The notes under the pieces were generated by a model. The model was not told the origin of the DNA, did no database searches, and worked only from the letters and a program-made list of their open reading frames with translations. From contig CBDDJT010000004.1 of assembly GCA_965229765.1 (NCBI GenBank), positions 434,001 through 498,000 on the forward strand: a DNA stretch of 64,000 nt. Reading direction: 5' to 3'. A program made the position numbers and the translations under genes. Origin of the DNA: ASV31 sp965229765 (lineage in GTDB: Bacteria > Pseudomonadota > Alphaproteobacteria > Rhodobacterales > Rhodobacteraceae). Positions 57,734-64,000 of this stretch are shown one piece after another. How positions within the stretch are numbered: the first letter of the stretch is position 1; the number at the start of each line of letters is the position of its first letter.

Positions 57734-58957
57734 ATGAGTTTCGCCCGCTTCCTTCGCGACAACGCGCCATTCCTGCTGGCGGGCGTCCTGCTGATGTTCT
57801 GTTCCAGCTTCGGGCAGACCTTCTTCATCTCGGTCTTCGCCGGAGAGATCAGGGCAGAATTCGGCCTGTCGCACGGTGCCTGGGGTCTGATCTACACGCT
57901 GGGCACCACGGCCTCGGCGGCGGTGATGATCTGGGCGGGCGTGCTGACCGACCATTTCCGCGCGCGGGCGCTGGGGAAGATCGTGCTGGCGATGCTGGCC
58001 GGCGCGGCGCTGCTGATGGCCGTGGTTCCCAGCGTCTGGGTGCTGCCCTTCGCGATCTTCGCCCTGCGCTTCGCCGGGCAGGGCATGGCGGTGCATATCG
58101 CCGTCGTCGCGATGGCGCGCTGGTTCGTCGCGACGCGGGGCCGCGCGCTGTCGGTCGCCTCGATCGGCGTCGCGATGGGCGAAGCGTTCCTGCCGCTGGC
58201 CTTCGTCGCGCTTCTGGGTGTCGCACCCTGGCGCTGGCTCTGGGTCGGGGTGGCGCTGGTCCTTGTGCTGATGCTGCCGATCCTGGCGCGCCTTCTGCGG
58301 CTGGAACGCACGCCGCAATCGGTCGCGGCCGAGAACCAGTCGCTGGGCATGACCGGTCGCCACTGGGTGCGGTCAGAGGTGTTGCGCCACTGGCTGTTCT
58401 GGTCGGTCTTTCCCGCGCTTCTGGCACCTGCGGCCTTTTCCACCGCGTTCTTCTTTCAGCAGGTCCACGTGGCAGAGGTAAAGGGCTGGGCGCACGTTGA
58501 ACTCGTCGCGCTCTTTCCGGTGTTCACCGTTGCGGCGATTACCGGAATGCTGTCTTCGGGCTGGCTGATCGACCGCGTCGGCACCGCCCGGATGATGCCG
58601 CTTTATCAACTGCCCATGGCGCTAGGCTTCGTGTTGTTCTCGTTCGCCGACAGCTTTGGGGCGGCTGCGTTTGCCATGGTGCTGATGGGCGCGGCACAAG
58701 GCGCGGGAAGCACGGTGCCAAACGCCTTCTGGGCGGAATTCTACGGCACCCGGTACCTGGGCGGGATAAAGGCCATCGCCACCGCGTCGATGGTCCTGGG
58801 CACCGCCATCGGTCCGGGCCTGACAGGTGTGCTGATCGACCGTGGCATCGCGTTTCCCGACCAGATGATCGGCATCGCGCTTTACTTCTGCGCTGCCTCG
58901 GGGCTGGTGGCGATTGGCGTCACGCGGGCGCGCCCGATGCTAGCGCCCGCGCCGTAG
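57734..58957 (+). CDS. MFS transporter
   Basis: Major facilitator protein of 407 residues with twelve predicted helices. The inter-helix motif appears as GVLTDHFRARALGK (between helices 2 and 3), and its repeat as GWLIDRVGTARMM (helices 8 and 9). Substrate is unknown. It begins 38 bases after the DUF900 gene with a weak ribosome site. Its end overlaps the Smr gene end by 18 bases on the other strand. Confidence 0.9.
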   Translation: MSFARFLRDNAPFLLAGVLLMFCSSFGQTFFISVFAGEIRAEFGLSHGAWGLIYTLGTTASAAVMIWAGVLTDHFRARALGKIVLAMLAGAALLMAVVPSVWVLPFAIFALRFAGQGMAVHIAVVAMARWFVATRGRALSVASIGVAMGEAFLPLAFVALLGVAPWRWLWVGVALVLVLMLPILARLLRLERTPQSVAAENQSLGMTGRHWVRSEVLRHWLFWSVFPALLAPAAFSTAFFFQQVHVAEVKGWAHVELVALFPVFTVAAITGMLSSGWLIDRVGTARMMPLYQLPMALGFVLFSFADSFGAAAFAMVLMGAAQGAGSTVPNAFWAEFYGTRYLGGIKAIATASMVLGTAIGPGLTGVLIDRGIAFPDQMIGIALYFCAASGLVAIGVTRARPMLAPAP

Positions 58958-59548
58958 ATAGACGTAGTAGGCACCCTCGCCTCCGTGTTTCAGGTGCGCC
59001 GGGCTCACCTGCAGCACGGCCTGCGCCAGCGGCGGGGTGTGCAGCCAATGCGGCACCTGATGGCGCAAGACCCCCGTGCGCACCGGGATCGGGTCTAGGC
59101 TGTCGCGCCGCTTGCCCTTGCCCGTGATGACAAGAACCAGCCTCCGCCCCTGTGCGTAGCTGTCAAAGATGAAACGGTTCAGGACCGGATGCGCCTGCGC
59201 AAGCGTCATGCCATGCAGGTCAAGCCGGGCCTCTGGCTGGATCTTGCCGCGTTTCAGCTTGCCAAAGCGTTTGCGGTCCATGCGCGGCGCGGCGCCGTCA
59301 AGATGATCGGCGATGGGTGACGCCAGATCGTTTCTGGGCGGGATGGCCTCGGCGGATTGTCCGACACGGAAACGCGGCACAGACGCCGTCCGCACATCCG
59401 GCGCGGGGCACGGGGCGGGCGCAACCGATTCTGGCAAGTCGGCAATGGGCCGTGGCGCATCGGGCCGCATGGGTACGGTGGTTTCGGTCACGCGCTGCCA
59501 CAGCGCGTGTTCCTCCTCGCTCAGCCTCCGTCGTGATCTCCGGCTCAT
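58940..59548 (-). CDS. Smr-domain protein
   Basis: A 202-residue protein. The N-terminal half is Pro/Ala rich and basic, and the Smr domain lies at about 115-200: RLDLHGMTLAQAHPVLNRFI, VLVITGKGKR and the ending HGGEGAYYVYLRR. LDLHGMT and TGKGK are the catalytic-type motifs of small MutS-related endonucleases. ATG 59548 overlaps the mltA stop, so it is translated after mltA. RNA or DNA cleavage is possible but not shown. Confidence 0.9.
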   Translation of the reverse strand: MSRRSRRRLSEEEHALWQRVTETTVPMRPDAPRPIADLPESVAPAPCPAPDVRTASVPRFRVGQSAEAIPPRNDLASPIADHLDGAAPRMDRKRFGKLKRGKIQPEARLDLHGMTLAQAHPVLNRFIFDSYAQGRRLVLVITGKGKRRDSLDPIPVRTGVLRHQVPHWLHTPPLAQAVLQVSPAHLKHGGEGAYYVYLRRGR

Positions 59549-60585
59549 CCGGGGGTCCATGGCGCCAGGGCATAGGCCCTCGAAATGGGCATCAGAACAA
59601 CAATGCGCCCGGGGTCACGCACCTTGCCGGCGATCCGGCCGGCACCCGCGCCTGTCCCGAAAAAGATATCGGCCCGCTGTGCGCCCTTGATCGCCGACCC
59701 GGTGTCCTGCGCGATCATCAGCCGCCGGATCGGCTCTGCGCCGTTCTTCTCGATCCAGACCGGCGCGCCCAACGGGTAGAACGCAGGATCAATCGCGATC
59801 GTGCGGCCCGTCGTGATGGATCGGTTCATCGCGCCCAGCGGCCCCTTGTCCGCTGGCACCTCGCTGACTTCGCGGAAAAAGACATAGGACGGGTTGGTCT
59901 GCAAAAGCTCTCGCCCCGCCACCGGATTGCGCCGCACCCAGGCGCGGATCACCTGCGCAGAAACCTGGTGCGGCTGGTAGATCCCCCGCCGCACCAGTTC
60001 GGTCCCCACGGAACGGTAGTCGTGCCCGTTGTTGGCGGCATAGCCCACGCGAAGGCCGCCGCCATCGGGAAAGCGCACGCGACCCGAGCCCTGGATCTGA
60101 AGGAAGAAGACGTCCACCGGGTCATCGACCCAGGCTATTTCAAGACCCCGGCCCGCCAGAAGCGCCTGGTCCTCGATCTCTTCGCGCGTGTGCCACGCAC
60201 GGCCGCGCGGCAGTTCCGGCGGCGGGCGGTAAAGGGGATAGCGGAAACGTTCGGTGCGGCGCCGGCTGCCCGAAAGCTCTGGTTCGAAATAGCCGGTAAA
60301 TAGCGCGGGCCGACCCTCTTCGACCAACACCGGGCGAAAGAACAATTCAAAGAAGGTGCGTGCGTTCTTCTGCTCTGCCGCCAGCGCGCACAAAGAAGAC
60401 CAATCCGGGTCGTCCATGTCCATGCAGGTGTTCAGAAAGACGGCAAGCGCCGCGTCATGGTCATCGCTGGACCAGCCGTCCAGATCGTCGAATGACAGCA
60501 GCGAATAGTTCGCTGCAGCCGGGGCGTCCTTCGCCGTCACGATCAGCCCCAGGCAGAGCCAGAACGCGGCGGCAAGCCGTCTCAT
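59545..60585 (-). CDS. mltA: Membrane-bound lytic murein transglycosylase A
   Basis: Peptidoglycan lytic enzyme of 346 residues with a signal peptide (FWLCLGLIVTAKDAPAAA). The MltA domain holds FTGYFEPELSGSRRR, and the 3D domain at the end has AQDTGSAIKGAQRADIFFGTG, including the catalytic Asp. A clear lipobox Cys is missing, unlike Escherichia coli MltA. Its start overlaps the timA-like gene as ATGA. Confidence 0.93.
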   Translation of the reverse strand: MRRLAAAFWLCLGLIVTAKDAPAAANYSLLSFDDLDGWSSDDHDAALAVFLNTCMDMDDPDWSSLCALAAEQKNARTFFELFFRPVLVEEGRPALFTGYFEPELSGSRRRTERFRYPLYRPPPELPRGRAWHTREEIEDQALLAGRGLEIAWVDDPVDVFFLQIQGSGRVRFPDGGGLRVGYAANNGHDYRSVGTELVRRGIYQPHQVSAQVIRAWVRRNPVAGRELLQTNPSYVFFREVSEVPADKGPLGAMNRSITTGRTIAIDPAFYPLGAPVWIEKNGAEPIRRLMIAQDTGSAIKGAQRADIFFGTGAGAGRIAGKVRDPGRIVVLMPISRAYALAPWTPG

Positions 60586-61247
60586 TCCCCGGTCGCGACC
60601 AGCTTCCAGTTCGGGTCGTCCGTGCCAACAATCCGTGCGAACGTCCAGATATCACGCTGGCGCTTGATCTCGTTGGGGTTGCCTTCAAGGATGTCGCCTT
60701 CGGCATTGCGAACAACCGACGTCAGTTCGCCGACGAACTTCACCGTAAGCTCGGCTTCCTGCGTGTCGCGGTCAAACCGCGCATCGATCAGTGACACGTC
60801 TCTGACCCCGACGAAATTCGCCTCTATGGTCAGGCCCTGCGCCTCGCGCGCATCGATCACCTGTGCAAAGCTCTCGTAGACGTCCTTTCCCAGGAACGGG
60901 ACAAGATCTTCCAGCTTGCCGTTTTCAAACGCCATCAGGATCATCTCATAGGCCGCGCGGCCACCCTGAAGGAATTCGCCCACGGAAAAACCCGGCTCCA
61001 CCAGTTTCATCGCGCCCAGTGATTTCGCGGCGTCCGACCCATCGGGAACGTGATCGGTGATATCACGGTCAGGCCCGCCCTCGATCACCTCAAGCTCGGG
61101 ACGGTTCCGGGACCGGGCCGAGCCTTGCGGCAGCTGCACCGGCGGTTTCTCGAACCCTTCACGCGTTCCAAGAACGCTCTTGAGGCGCAGGATCAGGAAA
61201 ACCGCGATAGCGGCAAGGACCAACAGCTGAATCACGGCAGAACTCAT
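60582..61247 (-). CDS. Tim44/TimA-family protein
   Basis: A 221-residue protein with one N-terminal helix (VIQLLVLAAIAVFLILRL), a polar linker and a Tim44 domain (about 90-215) with FLQGGRAAYEMILMAFENGKLE. The fold is that of the inner-membrane adaptor of mitochondrial import. In alphaproteobacteria TimA is membrane-bound with unclear function. AGAGGTCACC precedes the ATG. It leads the operon with mltA and smr. Confidence 0.9.
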   Translation of the reverse strand: MSSAVIQLLVLAAIAVFLILRLKSVLGTREGFEKPPVQLPQGSARSRNRPELEVIEGGPDRDITDHVPDGSDAAKSLGAMKLVEPGFSVGEFLQGGRAAYEMILMAFENGKLEDLVPFLGKDVYESFAQVIDAREAQGLTIEANFVGVRDVSLIDARFDRDTQEAELTVKFVGELTSVVRNAEGDILEGNPNEIKRQRDIWTFARIVGTDDPNWKLVATGE

Positions 61248-61352
61248 GGTGACCTCTTTTCATGGCCAAGGTGGTATGCCCGGCCCGCGGCACATATGTA
61301 GGGTGCGCGCTGCGCCCTGTCCACCGCGTGGCCTGATGATTGGAGGTCCCAT

Positions 61353-61847
61353 ATGTGGCTCTTTCTGGCGTTTCTGTGCGTTCCGCTGATCGAGATCGCG
61401 CTTTTCATCCAGATCGGCGGCCTGATCGGGCTTTGGCCGACACTGGGAATCGTGGTCCTGACCGCCATCCTGGGCACCTACCTCGTACGCGCGCAGGGCA
61501 TTCTGGCGATGAATCAGCTGCGCACGTCCTTCTCGGATCTGCGCGACCCGACCGAACCGCTGGCGCATGGGGCGATGATCCTGTTTTCCGGCGCGCTTCT
61601 GCTGACGCCGGGGTTCTTCACCGATGCCGTCGGCTTCCTTCTGCTCGTGCCCGGCTTCCGACATGCGGCCTACAAATGGCTGCGCGCCCGCGTCACGGTT
61701 CAGCAGTTCCAGATGGGAAGCGGACCCGCCCAGCGCCGCCCGCATCAGCCCGGCGCATCCGGACCGGTGATCGACGGCGAATATCAGGAAGTGGACCCGC
61801 CCAAACAGCCGACACACCCCGGAAACTCGGGCTGGACAAGGCATTGA
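61353..61847 (+). CDS. fxsA: FxsA-family membrane protein
   Basis: A 164-residue protein with four hydrophobic segments in the first 110 residues (FLCVPLIEIALFIQIGGLIG and the MILFSGALLLTPGFFTDAVG pair). The cytoplasmic tail is polar. FxsA of Escherichia coli affects exclusion of phage T7 by F plasmid. A general role is unknown. TGGAGGTCCCAT precedes the ATG. It is followed by secB after 61 bases. Confidence 0.9.
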   Translation: MWLFLAFLCVPLIEIALFIQIGGLIGLWPTLGIVVLTAILGTYLVRAQGILAMNQLRTSFSDLRDPTEPLAHGAMILFSGALLLTPGFFTDAVGFLLLVPGFRHAAYKWLRARVTVQQFQMGSGPAQRRPHQPGASGPVIDGEYQEVDPPKQPTHPGNSGWTRH

Positions 61848-61908
61848 GGGCCATCGCCCTTCCTGCTAGTCCATTCCGCGACCCAAATCCCGAGGAAGGA
61901 CCGGCACA

Positions 61909-62448
61909 ATGGCCGAGAATGAAACCCAGACCCCCCCGGCGGGGGCCACCGCCCAGACACCCGTGAAGATGCAGGTGCTTGGACAGTTCATCCGTGACCT
62001 GTCGTTCGAGAACATCGTCGTGCAGAAGGGCGCCACCGGCGACGTGACACCCGATGTCCGCGTTCAGGTGAACCTCGACGCCAAGAAGCGCACCGTCGAG
62101 AACCAGTACGAAGTCTATTGCAAGTTCAAGGTGGAATCCAAATCCAAGGCCACCGGCGACATGCTGTTCCTGATGGAACTGGACTACGGCGGTGTGTTCC
62201 TGATCGAGGGCGTGCCCGAGGAACAGCTTCACCCCTTCCTGCTTATCGAGTGCCCGCGGATGCTGTTCCCCTTCGTGCGCCGCATCGTCAGCGACGTGAC
62301 GCGCGACGGTGGCTTCCCGCCGCTAAACCTGGAAAACGTGGATTTCGTGGCGCTCTATCGCCAGGAACTGGCCCGTCGTGCCCAGACCCAGCAGGCGCAG
62401 GGCAACGGCGCCGCGGCTCCGGCACCCGAGGGCACCCAGCCCAACTGA
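61909..62448 (+). CDS. secB: Protein export chaperone SecB
   Basis: A 179-residue chaperone that holds unfolded exported proteins and hands them to SecA. Core strands and signature are seen in LGQFIRDLSFENIVVQKG, YEVYCKFKVESKSKATGD and LFPFVRRIVSDVTRDGGFPP. Both ends are Ala, Thr and Pro rich and flexible. GAGGAAGGACCGGCACA precedes the ATG. Confidence 0.96.
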   Translation: MAENETQTPPAGATAQTPVKMQVLGQFIRDLSFENIVVQKGATGDVTPDVRVQVNLDAKKRTVENQYEVYCKFKVESKSKATGDMLFLMELDYGGVFLIEGVPEEQLHPFLLIECPRMLFPFVRRIVSDVTRDGGFPPLNLENVDFVALYRQELARRAQTQQAQGNGAAAPAPEGTQPN

Positions 62449-62450
62449 CT

Positions 62451-63152
62451 TCAGCGCATCCGCGCCCAGATCGACCCATCGCCAAGGGACGCCACGAAAG
62501 CCTCGTGCGCGTCCCTTTCGCTATCAGAGATCCGCGGCGGCAGCGCGCTTGGCCGCGACCGCGGCACCCAGGGCCCGTCAGCGTCGCGATCGGTCCGGCC
62601 GCGCCCGCCTTCCATGGCAGCGCCCAGCATGAACCCCGGCTGACGCCCGCCGATCAGCTCCAGATACACCTCTGCCAGGATTTCGGAATCAAGAAGCGCG
62701 CCGTGCAGCGTGCGCGCCGAGTTATCGATGCCGAAACGCCGGCAAAGTGCATCCAGTGACGCCGGAGAGCCGGGGAACTTTCTGCGCGCCATCTCCAGCG
62801 TGTCGACGACGTTTGCCCAAACCAGAAGCGGCAGATTGCACCATCCAAGCTCGGCATTCAGGAACTTGATGTCGAAGCTGGCGTTGTGGATCACCAGTTT
62901 TGCATCACCCACGAAATCCAGAAACGCGGGCCCCACTGCGGCAAACAAGGGCTTGTCGCGCAGGAACTCCTCACTCAGCCCATGCACCTGAAAGGCGTCC
63001 TGCGGCATGTCCCGCTCTGGGTTGATGTATTCGTGAAATGTCCGGCCGGTCGGGACGTGGTTCAGCAATTCCACCGCGCCGATCTCGACGATCCGGTCAC
63101 CGGTCGCGGGCTCGAACCCCGTTGTTTCCGTATCCAGAACGATCTCACGCAT
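62451..63152 (-). CDS. dnaQ: DNA polymerase III epsilon subunit
   Basis: The 3'-5' proofreading exonuclease, 233 residues. Exo I is IVLDTETTGF (Asp7, Glu9), Exo II LVIHNASFDIKFLN, and Exo III HGALLDSEILAEVYLE. The start ATG is inside the end of coaE by eight bases. Its stop lies two bases from the secB stop on the other strand. Confidence 0.95.
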   Translation of the reverse strand: MREIVLDTETTGFEPATGDRIVEIGAVELLNHVPTGRTFHEYINPERDMPQDAFQVHGLSEEFLRDKPLFAAVGPAFLDFVGDAKLVIHNASFDIKFLNAELGWCNLPLLVWANVVDTLEMARRKFPGSPASLDALCRRFGIDNSARTLHGALLDSEILAEVYLELIGGRQPGFMLGAAMEGGRGRTDRDADGPWVPRSRPSALPPRISDSERDAHEAFVASLGDGSIWARMR

Positions 63153-63744
63153 GGGGCAGCCCTTTTCTGATTTCCGCAACCACCTGTCTCACCGCAGCCC
63201 GCGCGCTGTCCATGTCCAGCGTTTCGATCACGTGATCGGCACGCGCGCGTTTCTCTGCATCGGGCATCTGCTTGGACAGGATCGCCTGAAAATGCGCCTC
63301 TGTCATTCCCGGCCGGTCCAGAACCCGGCTGCGCTGCACGTCCGCCGGCACCGATACCACCACCACCGCGTCCATTGCAGCTTCGCCGCCGGTTTCGAAC
63401 AGAAGCGGGATATCCAGCACCACGATGTCGCTTTCGGCCCGGTCAAGAAACGCCGCGCGATCCCGCGACACAAGCGGATGCACAACCGATTCTATCCGCT
63501 TCAAAGCACCCGGATCCCGCGCGATCCAGTCCTTCAGCACCGCGCGGCTGACGCCGTCTGGCCCCACCGCGTCGGGGTGGATCGCCGCGATCCCCGGCAC
63601 CGCCGCACCGCCGGGCGCGTAAAGCCTGTGAACCGCCGCATCCGCATCCCAGACCGGCAACCCCTCATCCGCGAACATCGCGGCTGTCGTCGACTTGCCC
63701 ATGCCGATCGACCCCGTCAGGCCAAGCCGGAAGGGGCGCTTCAT
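63145..63744 (-). CDS. coaE: Dephospho-CoA kinase
   Basis: A 199-residue kinase that makes coenzyme A in its last step. P-loop is LTGSIGMGKST (9-19), and DADAAVHRLY carries the catalytic Asp. DIPLLFETG and RADHVIET complete the family. Its start overlaps the aroE stop as ATGA, so aroE-coaE-dnaQ are one unit. This order is conserved in alphaproteobacteria. Confidence 0.95.
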   Translation of the reverse strand: MKRPFRLGLTGSIGMGKSTTAAMFADEGLPVWDADAAVHRLYAPGGAAVPGIAAIHPDAVGPDGVSRAVLKDWIARDPGALKRIESVVHPLVSRDRAAFLDRAESDIVVLDIPLLFETGGEAAMDAVVVVSVPADVQRSRVLDRPGMTEAHFQAILSKQMPDAEKRARADHVIETLDMDSARAAVRQVVAEIRKGLPHA

Positions 63745-64000
63745 CCGGCCAGAACCGCACGGCGCAAGGCGTCATCGACCTCTGGCCGTTTGCCGAACCA
63801 CCGCTCGAACCCCGGCACGGCCTGATAAAGAAGCATCCCCAGCCCGTCGACGGTGCGGCACCCGATTTGAAGCCCGGCACGCAGAAACGGCGTTTCCAGC
63901 GGCGAATAGACCAGATCGGTCACCACCGTATCCCGCGAAAGTGCCTCCAGCGGAACCGAAAGCGGCGGCTTGCCCGTCATGCCAAGCGCCGTGGTATTCA
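63741..64000 (-). CDS. aroE: Shikimate dehydrogenase, C-terminal part
   Basis: The last 86 codons are visible, and the 5' part runs off the right edge. NTTALGMTG marks the end of the NADP-domain strand, and VVTDLVYSPLETPFLRAG and DGLGMLLYQAVPGFERWFG are the usual C-terminal motifs with the Gln near the shikimate site. Works with AroC (35114) in the same pathway. Coupled to coaE. Confidence 0.93.
   Translation of the reverse strand, partial: NTTALGMTGKPPLSVPLEALSRDTVVTDLVYSPLETPFLRAGLQIGCRTVDGLGMLLYQAVPGFERWFGKRPEVDDALRRAVLAG

Noticed and set aside
1..64000. CRISPR arrays, insertion sequences, prophage or plasmid origin
   Set aside because: No regularly spaced repeats, transposase, integrase or replication genes were seen.

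Overview
The window is high-GC DNA from an alphaproteobacterium, most probably a member of the Rhodobacterales (Roseobacter/Rhodobacter group). The evidence is a Rhodobacter-type fbcFBC (petABC) operon with a GTG-started Rieske gene, a PetP/PetR-like regulator pair beside ilvE, a PetC-ThiQ convergent end, abundant TRAP transporters, many 4-bp ATGA/GTGA gene overlaps, and housekeeping genes of that group (dapF-mtaB, amn-ade, dxs-ispA-xseB, secB-fxsA, dnaQ-coaE-aroE). Taxonomy is inferred from protein character only.

Bases 1 to about 20,200 are an accessory catabolic region. A minus-strand unit of eleven tightly packed genes runs from 12133 off the left edge: two tandem DctP receptors, DctQ, DctM, an aldehyde dehydrogenase, a LigE/LigF-type glutathione transferase, a short-chain dehydrogenase, a cupin, a formylglycine-type sulfatase/phosphonate monoesterase, a fused TRAP permease and a TAXI receptor. 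A divergent plus-strand unit (12452-15737) holds an FCD-type GntR regulator, an alkylsulfatase-like metallo-beta-lactamase and a two-domain OsmC-like protein. The space between the two units carries three copies of a TTGGGATCCCAA palindrome with centres exactly 64 bp apart. A second, related GntR regulator (16894) faces a hydroxyquinol-type intradiol dioxygenase (16699) across a compact divergent promoter. Four small NTF2/SnoaL-like domains in three genes, a DUF2218 protein and a LysR regulator follow. Together these suggest uptake and breakdown of an aromatic, possibly sulfated and ether-linked, compound. The substrate is not known.

Bases 21,100 to 31,500 hold conserved genes: rlmJ, a NIPSNAP protein, a DM13 protein, a QueG/reductive-dehalogenase-like iron-sulfur protein, a tRNA-Lys with its own promoter and terminator, dapF, mtaB, a PaiB-like protein, a GST, a LysE exporter, and the cytochrome bc1 operon petABC with its terminator.

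Bases 31,550 to 48,900 hold the thiamine transporter thiBPQ under a TPP riboswitch, aroC, an AEC transporter, ccdA with a thioredoxin, an EamA transporter, an HU protein, the purine salvage pair amn/ade, a class II aldolase, a methyltransferase, a YeeZ-like epimerase, and the isoprenoid unit (HDAC-like, xseB, ispA, dxs). Dxs needs thiamine diphosphate, so the riboswitch-controlled importer supplies a cofactor used nearby.

Bases 48,800 to 64,000 hold petR/petP-like regulators divergent from ilvE, a second EamA transporter, two HupE/UreJ proteins, hslU without hslV, a DUF900 hydrolase, an MFS transporter, smr-mltA-timA, fxsA, secB, and dnaQ-coaE-aroE, the last cut by the right edge.
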